Source of the DNA: a virus
Strand: one strand, 5' to 3'
IMG/VR virus record: IMGVR_UViG_3300020203_000013
Span: 38,269 to 102,268 of that record
DNA length: 64,000 nt
Of the stretch, positions 25,760 to 33,602 are shown one piece after another (within the stretch, counting starts at the first letter, position 1; each line of letters begins with the position of its first letter). Both the position numbers and the translations under genes were made by a program. The notes under the pieces are model-generated. The model was not told the origin of the DNA. It did not search any database and worked only from the letters and a program-made list of their open reading frames with translations.

Positions 25760-26578
25760 TTATATAGTTAGGATTATTGGTCCAGTCTCTGATAGGTAGA
25801 CATGGTTTTCATAATGTGCTGAAGGGGACTTATCCCTAGTTTTAAACTTTAGGAAGCCTGACGGCAGTTCCTCCTTTATTATGTCTTTTGTATCTAAAGA
25901 CCTATCTAAATGGTTAAAAATTAACACAGGCTCTATACAAAAGGACATGCCGACTTTAAACGCTAAGCCCCCCTCTTTAAATCCAAAGTTAGGTATGCCT
26001 GGGGACTCATGTAGTTTTAAGCCTATTCCATGTCCTTGAAAGGGGGGAAATACATTAAAGAGGGCCTTGTTATGTTCTTGTTGAGAGATTACATGTTTCT
26101 GAATAGTATAGCCTATCAATCCTGTAGTAACGTCCGGTTTCATTACCCCTAAGGCCTTGTAGAAAGATTCTTCTGCTACCTCTATTAGTCTCTGATGCTT
26201 AAGGTCTTTGGGTTGGCCGATTATAATAGTTCTAGCCATATCGGAACAAAATCCTTGATAATTAACCCCCAAGTCTAGGGATATAACGTCTCCCTCCTGT
26301 ATGGCATCATCATCTGGTGTTCCATGTACGATATACTCATTCTTAGAGTAACAAATTGAATGAGGGAAACCGTTATAATTTAGAAAAGCTGGAGTAGCTC
26401 CACTATCTTTAATAAAAGTATTTATTTCTTTTTCAACTTGATTGCCTGTGTTTAGTTGCTTCAAAAGGCTGAGACCAAGATCCATAGATCCTTTAGCTAT
26501 ACTTGCGGCCTTAGTAAGTTTCTCCAAGGCTTCATCAAAGTATAGATTAATTCCATTCCTTTGGGTTATAACGGTCAT
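25760..26578 (-). CDS. map: Methionine aminopeptidase, type I
   Basis: A 272-aa enzyme that removes the initiator Met from new proteins. All five metal ligands are visible: Asp102 (SLDLGV), Asp113 (CSDMART), His183 (GHGIGLKLHE), Glu216 (CIEPV) and Glu257 (HYENHVYLSE). The FPHSICYSKN and VHGTPDDD motifs are also intact, and the length is normal. The gene abuts the actin-like gene with no gap. A phage-borne copy could keep N-terminal processing going when the host enzyme is limiting or inhibited. Confidence 0.93.
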   Translation of the reverse strand: MTVITQRNGINLYFDEALEKLTKAASIAKGSMDLGLSLLKQLNTGNQVEKEINTFIKDSGATPAFLNYNGFPHSICYSKNEYIVHGTPDDDAIQEGDVISLDLGVNYQGFCSDMARTIIIGQPKDLKHQRLIEVAEESFYKALGVMKPDVTTGLIGYTIQKHVISQQEHNKALFNVFPPFQGHGIGLKLHESPGIPNFGFKEGGLAFKVGMSFCIEPVLIFNHLDRSLDTKDIIKEELPSGFLKFKTRDKSPSAHYENHVYLSETGPIILTI

Positions 26579-27631
26579 TTACTCTTCTGACATCAATGCA
26601 ATTAGGCATCCTTGAGCTACTGACTCAAGTGCGTTCTTTGAGTGTCTAACTTCTTTAACTTTAAACGGTAGTTTATTTTCTACTAACTTAAGTTCTGAAT
26701 TAAATACCTCTATAAAGCCTTTAGCTAGAGAAGTTCCACCTGCAATAACTATAGGAACTGGTTTAACAAATTTAACCGAAGTTTGATGATTGGAAAATTG
26801 GTCTACTAAGTTACTGATTAAGTATTTAATTAAGTTCCTATAGTGAGCAGCAATACCTATCTGAATTTTATCATTAGGATCTGGATTTAAAATATCTACT
26901 CCAGCTTCTTTAGTAAAAGTTATTAAATTAGGAGTATATGCATTTGATTTAGATGTGGAATCAAAACCTAAACTAGTTGCTGTTCCATGATCTATATAGT
27001 CTCCACCTTTGGCAATAGAAAAACTGAAGAGAAGGTCTGCCGCATTTACGGCAGCCACATTAGTCATACCGCTTCCGAAAGAAATGGAAATTCCACTATA
27101 ATCGTCGTTTTCTAGTTCTGAAAATGCTAGAGCGTGAGCTTCATTAATAGATTTTCCTGCAAACCCTAAATCTTTTAAGATGCTTTCAATTACGGCTGTA
27201 TGGTATATGACATCAAACTGTCCGTCTACTGGGGGCGCGGGCACTGTAAATACTATTTTTTCATTTTCTACTTTGGGGGCTCCTAGTAATTCCTTTAGAA
27301 GAGCTTTAAACATTGGTAAAGCTTTTGCCTCTTTAGGGGATATAACCCCCTTTGACATTGGCCTTTTTAAAACCGCCTGCCTCTCGACCGACTGTTGTAA
27401 AGAGTCTTGGCCAAGAATTATGATACTATCCTCATCCTCTAGAAAAGATATTCCAGACTTAATAAGTCCTTTCCTCATTGTAGATTGGACTAGCTTGTTA
27501 GGTGTTATGATTTCTAAAAAACAATCACGAACTGATTTTAATTGAGTCTCTCCGTCTTGTTTAGACCTGGCCGAAACTAAAAATCCAGTCCCACAATCTA
27601 AACCAATACCTGCCTTGAATTCATTTTTCAT
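26579..27631 (-). CDS. Actin-like ATPase (ParM/MreB/Hsp70-fold)
   Basis: A 350-aa protein. Phosphate-1 motif AGIGLDCGTGF is at about 7-17, connect-like INEAHALAFSE at 162-172, phosphate-2 ISISFGSGMTNVA at about 180-192 and the adenosine motif IVIAGGTSLAKG at about 294-305. This is the actin-family ATPase core. Length fits bacterial and phage actins. It could form filaments that position phage DNA or organise replication, or be a chaperone-like ATPase. AGGAAT precedes ATG 27631. Confidence 0.75.
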   Translation of the reverse strand: MKNEFKAGIGLDCGTGFLVSARSKQDGETQLKSVRDCFLEIITPNKLVQSTMRKGLIKSGISFLEDEDSIIILGQDSLQQSVERQAVLKRPMSKGVISPKEAKALPMFKALLKELLGAPKVENEKIVFTVPAPPVDGQFDVIYHTAVIESILKDLGFAGKSINEAHALAFSELENDDYSGISISFGSGMTNVAAVNAADLLFSFSIAKGGDYIDHGTATSLGFDSTSKSNAYTPNLITFTKEAGVDILNPDPNDKIQIGIAAHYRNLIKYLISNLVDQFSNHQTSVKFVKPVPIVIAGGTSLAKGFIEVFNSELKLVENKLPFKVKEVRHSKNALESVAQGCLIALMSEE

Positions 27632-27643
27632 AGTTAATTATTC

Positions 27644-28036
27644 CTAACTTTCATCTAAAGATCTAAAAATTTCCTGTGCAACTCTTTGTATCATCGTGAC
27701 CGGCACTGAGTTTCCCACTTGTTTATAGGAGTTACTATTAGCTGATTTTTGGGGAAAGTTAAAAGACTCGGGAAATCCCTGCAATCTCAGGCATTCCCTA
27801 ACTGAAAGTTTTCTTACTCCAAAGTTATCTAAAAGTAGAGGAACATTATGTCCTCCACTTCCCATATTTGCAGTTAGAGTCGGGCAAATCTGTTCTTTGG
27901 TATGTCCTGAACCATAAACCATATCAATCGAAAACTTTCTACTTTTGTCTAGGTCTTGTTGGGATATAATAACATTCCCTTTAAACGGGGGCTGGATTTT
28001 CTTTTTTAAATTATTAAATACTTCTTGACTATCCAT
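27644..28036 (-). CDS. C-terminal half of a cytosine-5 DNA methyltransferase
   Basis: A 130-aa protein matching only the target-recognition and C-terminal part of Dcm-type methylases. It has CPTLTANMGSGGHNVPL, then motif IX-like RKLSVRECLRLQGFPESF and motif X-like SYKQVGNSVPV. The SAM-binding motif I, catalytic Pro-Cys motif IV and Glu-Asn-Val motif VI are absent. It is either a remnant or one half of a split enzyme (two-subunit methylases such as M.AquI exist). A Vsr-like nuclease gene lies 1 bp upstream. The ORF is intact with a normal start. Confidence 0.8.
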   Translation of the reverse strand: MDSQEVFNNLKKKIQPPFKGNVIISQQDLDKSRKFSIDMVYGSGHTKEQICPTLTANMGSGGHNVPLLLDNFGVRKLSVRECLRLQGFPESFNFPQKSANSNSYKQVGNSVPVTMIQRVAQEIFRSLDES

Positions 28037-28037
28037 A

Positions 28038-28421
28038 CTAGTATAACTTAAATATTAGTTTTCCTGACTTTATATCCTTGATAGTATTGTATATTATTGT
28101 AGGTATAATTTCAATGTTATCTTTGATAAAACATTCCCTAAACCTTAACATATTAACTTTCCTGTACTTATGGTACATGTTACAGGCTTTATCTCTACGT
28201 GCTTGAAACTTTTGCCTAGCATGGTGCTTCTTATCCACGTTACAATCACTACAGAAGTGGTGCCAGCAACCATCGACTTGTATTGAAAGGTTGGCCGACT
28301 TTATATGGAAGTCTACTGGATAATTACCTATTCTGGTTTGTTGAGAGTATTTAATGCCTGCCCCAGACATTACATTTCCAACTTCTTTTTCTAAGTCAGA
28401 ACCAAACTTGGACTTAGCCAT
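28038..28421 (-). CDS. Vsr-like (very short patch repair) endonuclease
   Basis: A 127-aa protein with the Vsr core: PVDFHIKSANLSIQVDGCWH, then HFCSDCNVDKKHHARQ, and a C-terminal NMLRFRECFI. In bacteria Vsr cuts T:G mismatches made by deamination of 5-methylcytosine at Dcm sites, so its pairing with a cytosine methylase gene is expected. Length and motifs look intact. It starts on the stop of the 193-aa gene, sharing one base. Confidence 0.8.
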   Translation of the reverse strand: MAKSKFGSDLEKEVGNVMSGAGIKYSQQTRIGNYPVDFHIKSANLSIQVDGCWHHFCSDCNVDKKHHARQKFQARRDKACNMYHKYRKVNMLRFRECFIKDNIEIIPTIIYNTIKDIKSGKLIFKLY

Positions 28422-29002
28422 TACAGCTTATCTTGTTTCAGTTTTTTAAGTTTATCCAGTTTATCTGATATGTTACTAGACTTTTTCTCTTCTATTGAAA
28501 CTTTACCTTTAAGGTTATTAAACTTGTTTTCGTCTATAGGATTAACAAATACTGTATCCATTTTACTTGTAGGGGGGTCTTGTAACTCCTCTTCTGCCCA
28601 TTTTGAAAACTTTGTAATGTCCTGAGTAGTTATCTGTCCGTTTCTAGCTTGAGCTAGACCCTTACTGACCGATTTGGCTACCTCTTCAGATAGTCCTTCT
28701 TTCATGGCCCTCATAAAGTCCATAAGTTCTTGATTATTATTATTATTACTTTGACTAAGCTGTTGAGTTACTGTGGAGGGGACTTCTGCTAATCCATTTT
28801 TTAGGTTTTGTAATAGAAAGTCTATAGTTAATAAGTTTTTAGATGAAAATAAATCGGCAGTACTCTTATCTAAGGTAGTTAGTGTAGAGTCAAATCTAAC
28901 TATTAAATCAGGATTTCCCTGAGCCCTAGTTTGTAAGTCATGTAGAGCACTCGCGTCTACCCCTAGAGCTTCAACCTTAGATATAATTGATCGTATGTCC
29001 AT
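28421..29002 (-). CDS. Hypothetical coiled-coil protein
   Basis: A 193-aa protein, largely helical, with an Asn tract (about residue 86-90) and a Lys/Asp-rich coiled C-terminus (DKLDKLKKLKQDKL). It lies between the clamp-loader genes and the Vsr gene. Nothing identifies a function. Confidence 0.65.
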   Translation of the reverse strand: MDIRSIISKVEALGVDASALHDLQTRAQGNPDLIVRFDSTLTTLDKSTADLFSSKNLLTIDFLLQNLKNGLAEVPSTVTQQLSQSNNNNNQELMDFMRAMKEGLSEEVAKSVSKGLAQARNGQITTQDITKFSKWAEEELQDPPTSKMDTVFVNPIDENKFNNLKGKVSIEEKKSSNISDKLDKLKKLKQDKL

Positions 29003-29019
29003 AGATGTAAGATAGTACC

Positions 29020-29895
29020 TTAGAGGTTTAGTGCCCGAAATCTAACTAACTCTGTTAAGAATATACAGGCAGAAGAGTTTTCAGGGTAACCATCTAGTCT
29101 ATTGTAAATATAGTTATAAAAGGTAAGAAGCCTTTTAATTCCTAGCTCCTTAGCTAGCTTTAATCTCTTAGTCACGATGAAAGGTGGGGCGTTTATTACT
29201 ATCTTGGCTGATGAGTTTGCTGAGACTAGTGTAATTAAAAAAAATATACTTCTGAGTAGTAGGGATCTTAAAGCAAATAGGTTTGTTGATTCTTCTACCT
29301 TTAGGGCGTAGTCGTAAGCTAGGATTGAGTTATTCTCTAGAAGGTGGTCAATGAATACAAAAATATCGTCATCGGCGTTGAATCTACAGGGTACTTTGTA
29401 TATCTCTTCCCCCTCAACAAATTCCATAGCTTTGAAACACTTCTCTACTTCTGATCTTATAATAGACCTAGACTCCGAAGCATTAGTTAATAGAATCTTA
29501 TATAACCTTCTATCTTTTAGATTTAAACCACTATAAAAAGTATCCAAGGATTGCTTTCTATTATTTAAATACTTTAAAGGTTCAATGGCTTCAATACTAG
29601 TTAAGCCTTTTATTTTCTTATAGATATTAGTATTGGACCTCAAGGTTTTAAAGCACCAGATATATTTCAGAGGGCTTGTATCTAATACTTGAGTCAGTTC
29701 CTTAGAGTCGATGTCCTCTACATTAGTAAAGACTTTAATCTCTTTTCTATTGAATAGATTAGCGCAGTGTTCTATAGAAAAAGAGCTTTCTAAATCTTCT
29801 GAGTTTTTAAATACTAGCTTTTCTGATTTAAAATCCTCAGTTACTATTTGTCTTATGTTTTCAGACTCAGGGCAAATATAACATTTAAGTATCAT
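29020..29895 (-). CDS. Probable clamp loader delta-like subunit
   Basis: A 291-aa protein without a P-loop. It has an N-terminal fold with alternating strands and helices (KEIKVFTNVEDIDSKE), a middle with LLTNASESRSIIRSEV and a helical C-terminal domain (FVFIDHLLENNSILAYDYAL). This resembles the order in HolA-type delta subunits, which lack ATP binding and open the clamp. The next gene upstream is a DnaX/RFC-type loader with no gap between them. Sequence similarity is weak; the call rests on layout and neighbour. Confidence 0.5.
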   Translation of the reverse strand: MILKCYICPESENIRQIVTEDFKSEKLVFKNSEDLESSFSIEHCANLFNRKEIKVFTNVEDIDSKELTQVLDTSPLKYIWCFKTLRSNTNIYKKIKGLTSIEAIEPLKYLNNRKQSLDTFYSGLNLKDRRLYKILLTNASESRSIIRSEVEKCFKAMEFVEGEEIYKVPCRFNADDDIFVFIDHLLENNSILAYDYALKVEESTNLFALRSLLLRSIFFLITLVSANSSAKIVINAPPFIVTKRLKLAKELGIKRLLTFYNYIYNRLDGYPENSSACIFLTELVRFRALNL

Positions 29896-30942
29896 TTACT
29901 GGTGGGCTTCTATTGTTTTAATTATAAAGCGACTAAGTAGTGCATCTTTATTGGTTGTTCTTTTTACATTTGATTCTAGCTCTAAAAGCAAATCGTATAA
30001 CTTATCTAAAAGCTTGCCCGCTTTCTTTTTATCAAACGCAGTTCCAGCCTTATCTACATATGTAGTAAAATAACTAACATCAGATTTGGTAGACGTTTTT
30101 AAGTCTGGAAGGACTAGGCAAAGACGGCAGTCTGTGGTTAACTGCTGTAGATCACTAATTGATCTAGATATATCGGACTTATCTGTATTAAATATTTCTG
30201 ATATAGAAAACAACTGGTTATAATCTGCTACCAAATAGGATAATAGAAATTTAGTTAACTTCTTCGGGCTAACTAGTCCTAGTATAGACTCTATAGTAGC
30301 TTCAGCATCTGATGGATCTAAGTTTAATACTTCCTCTAGAGTTACTAGGGCGTTTCTTAGAGAGCCCGAACTCGAACCAACTATGAGGTTTAGAATGCTA
30401 TCAGGTACTAGTTTTTTCTCATCCTTTACTACCTGCTCTAATAATAGTTTAATCTTTTTAGTATTTATTTTCGCTAAACAGTGACACTCAGACCTGGACC
30501 TAATACTTAGAGGTATCTTTTCAAAATCCGTTGTTAGGAATATAAAAGTAACATGTGGTGGCGGTTCTTCTGTAACCTTTAGGAGAGACGAGAATGCCTG
30601 TCTTGTTAGCTCTTGCGCTTCATCAAATACATAAGTCTTGTGCTCTCCTACCATTGGAGTATTAGATACACTACTCACAATGCTTTGTATCCTTTCTTTC
30701 CCTCCATCTTCGGCAGAGTCTAGTTCTATTATACCGTGATCACTCTCATTTAAGTGTTTAGCGATAATTCTAGATATAGTGGTCTTGCCTGTCCCAGGGG
30801 GACCGTACAGTATTATTGACTTAGGTAATTGTTTTTTGTCTAAGTAACCTTGGATAACTTTAGTGACGTGTTCCTGTCCTATGACGTGTTTAAGGTCAGT
30901 TGGTCTAACCTTATTATAGAGGCTAATTTTTGATGTGGTCAT
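29896..30942 (-). CDS. Clamp loader ATPase, DnaX/RFC-small-like
   Basis: A 348-aa AAA+ protein. It begins NKVRPTDLKHVIGQEHV, typical of RFC/DnaX, then has Walker A YGPPGTGKTT (46-55), Walker B TYVFDEAQEL, sensor-1 IFLTT and the arginine-finger SRSECH (Ser-Arg-[Ser/Cys] type). The C-terminal domain forms the collar. It loads the sliding clamp onto primed DNA. Together with the next gene it forms a two-gene loader, as in T4 gp44/62, though the partner is not gp62-like by sequence. Confidence 0.9.
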   Translation of the reverse strand: MTTSKISLYNKVRPTDLKHVIGQEHVTKVIQGYLDKKQLPKSIILYGPPGTGKTTISRIIAKHLNESDHGIIELDSAEDGGKERIQSIVSSVSNTPMVGEHKTYVFDEAQELTRQAFSSLLKVTEEPPPHVTFIFLTTDFEKIPLSIRSRSECHCLAKINTKKIKLLLEQVVKDEKKLVPDSILNLIVGSSSGSLRNALVTLEEVLNLDPSDAEATIESILGLVSPKKLTKFLLSYLVADYNQLFSISEIFNTDKSDISRSISDLQQLTTDCRLCLVLPDLKTSTKSDVSYFTTYVDKAGTAFDKKKAGKLLDKLYDLLLELESNVKRTTNKDALLSRFIIKTIEAHQ

Positions 30943-31416
30943 CTAGTTTAAATCGGTTAAATAATCTGGTAAAATATCCTCTGGGCTAAATCTCAATACA
31001 TATATTGGATGTCCCTGTGCTGTCACATTAGTATTATCACCCGATTTAGTGTTAATGTCAACGCATTTTAGTTTTAAATAAGTCTCGTCTGGATCAAAGA
31101 AGATATCTAACTTACGTTCTTTATCTGTACCAAAACTACCGTTATTTTTTAAACAAAGAGTATACAGATCTAACTTTTTCTTCTTGAATAACTCACTTAA
31201 GGTTTTGTAATCACTAGAGTAGCTTCCTATCCAGTTACTAATTTTGTCTTCTTTTATTAGGTACTGTGCCGTTGCTACCTCTAAGAATAAGGGGCCGACT
31301 ACTAAAATGAAGGGGATAAAGCTTTTAGCGTGGGCTTGCGATACTAGTTCTTCAATATCGTCTATCACCTGTTGGTGCAGATTTTTTGAGCCAAGATCTT
31401 TTATAGATATATTCAT
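30943..31416 (-). CDS. Hypothetical protein next to clamp loader
   Basis: A 157-aa protein with one hydrophobic stretch (FIPFILVVGPLFLEVATAQY) that is probably buried rather than membranous, and a beta-rich C-terminus (LKLKCVDINTKSGD). It directly abuts the clamp loader gene, so a replication role is possible. Not recognised. Confidence 0.65.
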   Translation of the reverse strand: MNISIKDLGSKNLHQQVIDDIEELVSQAHAKSFIPFILVVGPLFLEVATAQYLIKEDKISNWIGSYSSDYKTLSELFKKKKLDLYTLCLKNNGSFGTDKERKLDIFFDPDETYLKLKCVDINTKSGDNTNVTAQGHPIYVLRFSPEDILPDYLTDLN

Positions 31417-31422
31417 TCTTTA

Positions 31423-31665
31423 TTAATTATTTAATAAGTCTTTAATCCAGCCTTTCTCTAAAAAATTGTTATATGTTTTTGGAGAAAGCTGCCATATTTT
31501 TTTCATTTTATCTCTACAAAATATTCCGTTGCAATTTTCACACTTATACCATTTCTTAGTTCCATCATTAGTGTGGACAGATAAATAATACTCTTGATCG
31601 CCTATTTCTAGTACAGACATTGATTTTTCAACTTCTGGACAACAAAAAGGACAATCTAGTTTCAT
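31423..31665 (-). CDS. Small zinc-ribbon protein
   Basis: An 80-aa protein with DCPFCCPE near residue 4 and KCENCNGIFC near 42: two CxxC pairs that would bind one zinc. The C-terminal helix ends LEKGWIKDLLNN. It lies 6 bp before the clamp-loader group in the same direction. Possibly a transcription or replication adaptor; the family is unclear. Confidence 0.7.
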   Translation of the reverse strand: MKLDCPFCCPEVEKSMSVLEIGDQEYYLSVHTNDGTKKWYKCENCNGIFCRDKMKKIWQLSPKTYNNFLEKGWIKDLLNN

Positions 31666-31671
31666 AATTTA

Positions 31672-31702
31672 TAATAAAAATAGCCCCTGCAAGCAGGGGC
31701 TA
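31672..31702 (-). terminator. Rho-independent terminator after 77-aa gene
   Basis: TAGCCCCTG and CAGGGGCTA pair across a 4-nt loop, followed on the minus strand by TTTTTATT. It sits 6 bp past the stop of the 77-aa gene. Confidence 0.9.
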
Positions 31703-31707
31703 AAACC

Positions 31708-31941
31708 CTAGTTAGCTAGAACCCATGATCCAGCTTTAGAAATTTTCAACTTGTTAACAGTCGTGTCGAATGCCAAGCATCCATCTTCTACGTGAGCCGC
31801 ATTTGGCAATGCTGCTGTAACGTAAAAAGGGACTAAGCCTGTAGCTTTCGAAGACTTGCCGCCTAAACCTTTAGCAAGCTTATTGATAAGCTTAACTGAT
31901 TGTTCTGGTCGGACTTGTTGTTTAACTTTATTTGATGACAT
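31708..31941 (-). CDS. Small separately transcribed protein, virion-like
   Basis: A 77-aa protein. The basic N-terminus (NKVKQQVRPEQSVKLINKLA) is followed by a strand-rich end (VEDGCLAFDTTVNKLKISKA, then GSWVLAN) like that found in fibre or head-fibre proteins and in the 232-aa protein at 11.4 kb. It has its own TATAAATA promoter candidate, an AGAGG site and a terminator, suggesting abundant late synthesis. Confidence 0.7.
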   Translation of the reverse strand: MSSNKVKQQVRPEQSVKLINKLAKGLGGKSSKATGLVPFYVTAALPNAAHVEDGCLAFDTTVNKLKISKAGSWVLAN

Positions 31942-31961
31942 GTCTGTACCTCTTAATGCTA

Positions 31962-31969
31962 TATTTATA
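31962..31969 (-). promoter_or_regulatory. Possible T4-type late promoter (TATAAATA)
   Basis: The minus strand reads AATTATAAATATAGC 20-35 bp before the ATG of the 77-aa gene. It contains TATAAATA, and also TATAAT a few bases further upstream. The short distance and the downstream terminator make a single-gene transcript likely. Confidence 0.5.
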
Positions 31970-32009
31970 ATTATAAATGGGCCGAGCCCTTATCTATAAG
32001 ATAGTACTT

Positions 32010-32255
32010 TTATTTGGTATTTTCCATATTTAGCCTTTTAGAAACCTCATGGTCTACAGAATCAGAAACGGTCTCTTTAAGCTTAAGTAGTTCCTGATCG
32101 GTTAGAGCTTTTAAAAAAAGGATATGTGTAGTAATTTTTAAAACAGTTCCAGCTGGAATTAGATTTCCTTCTGGGTCTTTTACGTAAGCTGTAGAATCGA
32201 ACCAGTCGAAGTCTGGTTCGATAAACTCTTTGATGGATTCTTTTTTGTTTATCAT
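32010..32255 (-). CDS. Small acidic hypothetical protein
   Basis: An 81-aa protein (EFIEPDFDWFDSTAYVKDPE, then GNLIPAGTVLKI) ending in a charged helix. The first gene-sized ORF after the two minus-strand genes starting at 32708; no own promoter seen. Not recognised. Confidence 0.6.
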   Translation of the reverse strand: MINKKESIKEFIEPDFDWFDSTAYVKDPEGNLIPAGTVLKITTHILFLKALTDQELLKLKETVSDSVDHEVSKRLNMENTK

Positions 32256-32287
32256 TAGAATCTATATTCTAACAAGAATAAATCAAA

Positions 32288-32446
32288 CTAGCAACTTATT
32301 AGTTTGTATATAACAAAGCAGGCAAGCACTACGATAGTTATTTTTTTATTTTTCTTTGCTAATTCTATTAATTTGCAAGTTAAATTGGCTACTTCTTTTA
32401 AAGTGCAAAGCGAAAGTTCTTTTAATCTGTCTATAGGCAGTTTCAT
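32288..32446 (-). CDS. 52-aa single-pass membrane protein
   Basis: A small gene whose ATG 32446 lies 1 nt after the stop of the 86-aa gene, with AGGACAAT upstream. The product has an amphipathic helix (MKLPIDRLKELSLCTLKEVA), a basic stretch (KKNKK) and a C-terminal membrane helix (ITIVVLACFVIYKLISC). Arrangement and codon frame look real. Function unknown. Confidence 0.65.
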   Translation of the reverse strand: MKLPIDRLKELSLCTLKEVANLTCKLIELAKKNKKITIVVLACFVIYKLISC

Positions 32447-32447
32447 A

Positions 32448-32708
32448 TTAATTGTCCTTTACAGACTCTTTATTGATTAAAGAGCTTTTAGTGTTGGTAT
32501 CTATCATATCTATTGTATAAGCCACTGGAGATAAACCAGGAGACTGTCGTAGGTAAAAATCTAGATTTCTAATGATTTGCTTTTTGAGTAATTCTATAGA
32601 GTTTAAATCTAATTGAAGATCTGATGTAGATATATTAATAGCAATGGTTGCTTGGATTAATATCTCTTCATTGATTTGGTACTTCTTTCCAGACTTTTTC
32701 ATGTGCAT
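32448..32708 (-). CDS. Small hypothetical protein
   Basis: An 86-aa protein with a basic N-terminus (MHMKKSGKKYQI) and helices rich in Leu/Ile (LDLNSIELLKKQIIRNLDFY). GTAGGAGAA is the ribosome site before ATG 32708. It is the first minus-strand gene at a divergent junction with the plus-strand exonuclease operon. Not recognised. Confidence 0.65.
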   Translation of the reverse strand: MHMKKSGKKYQINEEILIQATIAINISTSDLQLDLNSIELLKKQIIRNLDFYLRQSPGLSPVAYTIDMIDTNTKSSLINKESVKDN

Positions 32709-32758
32709 TCTCCTACCTATTAAATAATACAGTTACTTAAGGGTGAATGATTATTCAA

Positions 32759-32787
32759 TTGACTTATAGCCCAGAGTGATTTAAAGT
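32759..32787 (+). promoter_or_regulatory. Sigma70-type promoter for plus-strand operon
   Basis: TTGACT, a 17-bp spacer and TAAAGT lie 49 bp before the exonuclease start, in the 127-bp divergent gap. The -35 matches five of six bases, the -10 four of six. The host sigma70 holoenzyme would be sufficient, in keeping with an early operon. Confidence 0.5.
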
Positions 32788-32835
32788 AGTAAAATCGGGT
32801 CTATAAGGGGCCTCGTCTTCACATGGATTATAGTT

Positions 32836-33519
32836 ATGTTAAAATTAAACCTTCCTGGGCCCGTAATTGTATTCGACACTGAGACGGGTGGATTAAACCC
32901 AGATATTGAGGTATCTTGGTCTGTTGACCCAAAAAAGTACGTCTTAGGGGAGTCCATTCAAGGTAACTTAACTAAACTTGCTTCTCCTATTTTAGAGATT
33001 GGAGCTGTTGTTTTGAATCCTTTGAACTTAAAAGAGGAGGAGGAGTTTCATAGGATCTGTGGAAAAAGTGAAGAAGAAACTTTTAAAGATTTTATGTCTC
33101 GATGCTCTGATAAGGCATTAGAGGTTAATGGGTTCGCTAACCGACTGGAAGATTTAGAGAAAGCTCTGCCTTTAAAGAAAGCTTTGGAAGATTTTGTTAA
33201 GTGGATAAGAAAAGCTGAAGACAGGTTTGGCGGTAGAGCCATTGCTTCAGGTCAAAATGTAAGGTTCGACATAGAGATGGTTAACTTTGCATGTAAAAGG
33301 CTTGGGGTAGATTATCAACTGCAAAGTCATCCATTAGAGTTAACTAGTTATTCTCAACTATATTTTGCTTTGCCTAATACTCCTACTGTAGCTAACTATA
33401 AACTCACAACTGTGGCTTCGGCTTTAAATTTAAGCACTGAGAATGCCCATTCAGCTTTAGCTGACGTAAGAATGACCGCTGAGTGTATTAGACGAATGTT
33501 TAGAAAATTCTGCCCTTAG
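32836..33519 (+). CDS. DnaQ-like 3'-5' exonuclease (DEDDh)
   Basis: A 227-aa nuclease. ExoI FDTETGG (Asp14, Glu16), ExoII GQNVRFDIEM and ExoIII HSALADVRMT give the DEDDh set. An insertion of about 60 residues after ExoI (KYVLGESIQGNL...) is larger than in DnaQ. It could proofread, degrade RNA or trim host DNA. It leads a six-gene plus-strand operon that continues with an ATPase pair and a uracil-DNA glycosylase. No ribosome site is obvious at the start. Confidence 0.85.
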   Translation: MLKLNLPGPVIVFDTETGGLNPDIEVSWSVDPKKYVLGESIQGNLTKLASPILEIGAVVLNPLNLKEEEEFHRICGKSEEETFKDFMSRCSDKALEVNGFANRLEDLEKALPLKKALEDFVKWIRKAEDRFGGRAIASGQNVRFDIEMVNFACKRLGVDYQLQSHPLELTSYSQLYFALPNTPTVANYKLTTVASALNLSTENAHSALADVRMTAECIRRMFRKFCP

Positions 33520-33602
33520 TGTAAATATATCTAAAGTATTATTTAAAAACAGCCGATACTATAAACTTGAGATTAACTTTTTATCAACTTTTTATTGAGA
33601 TT

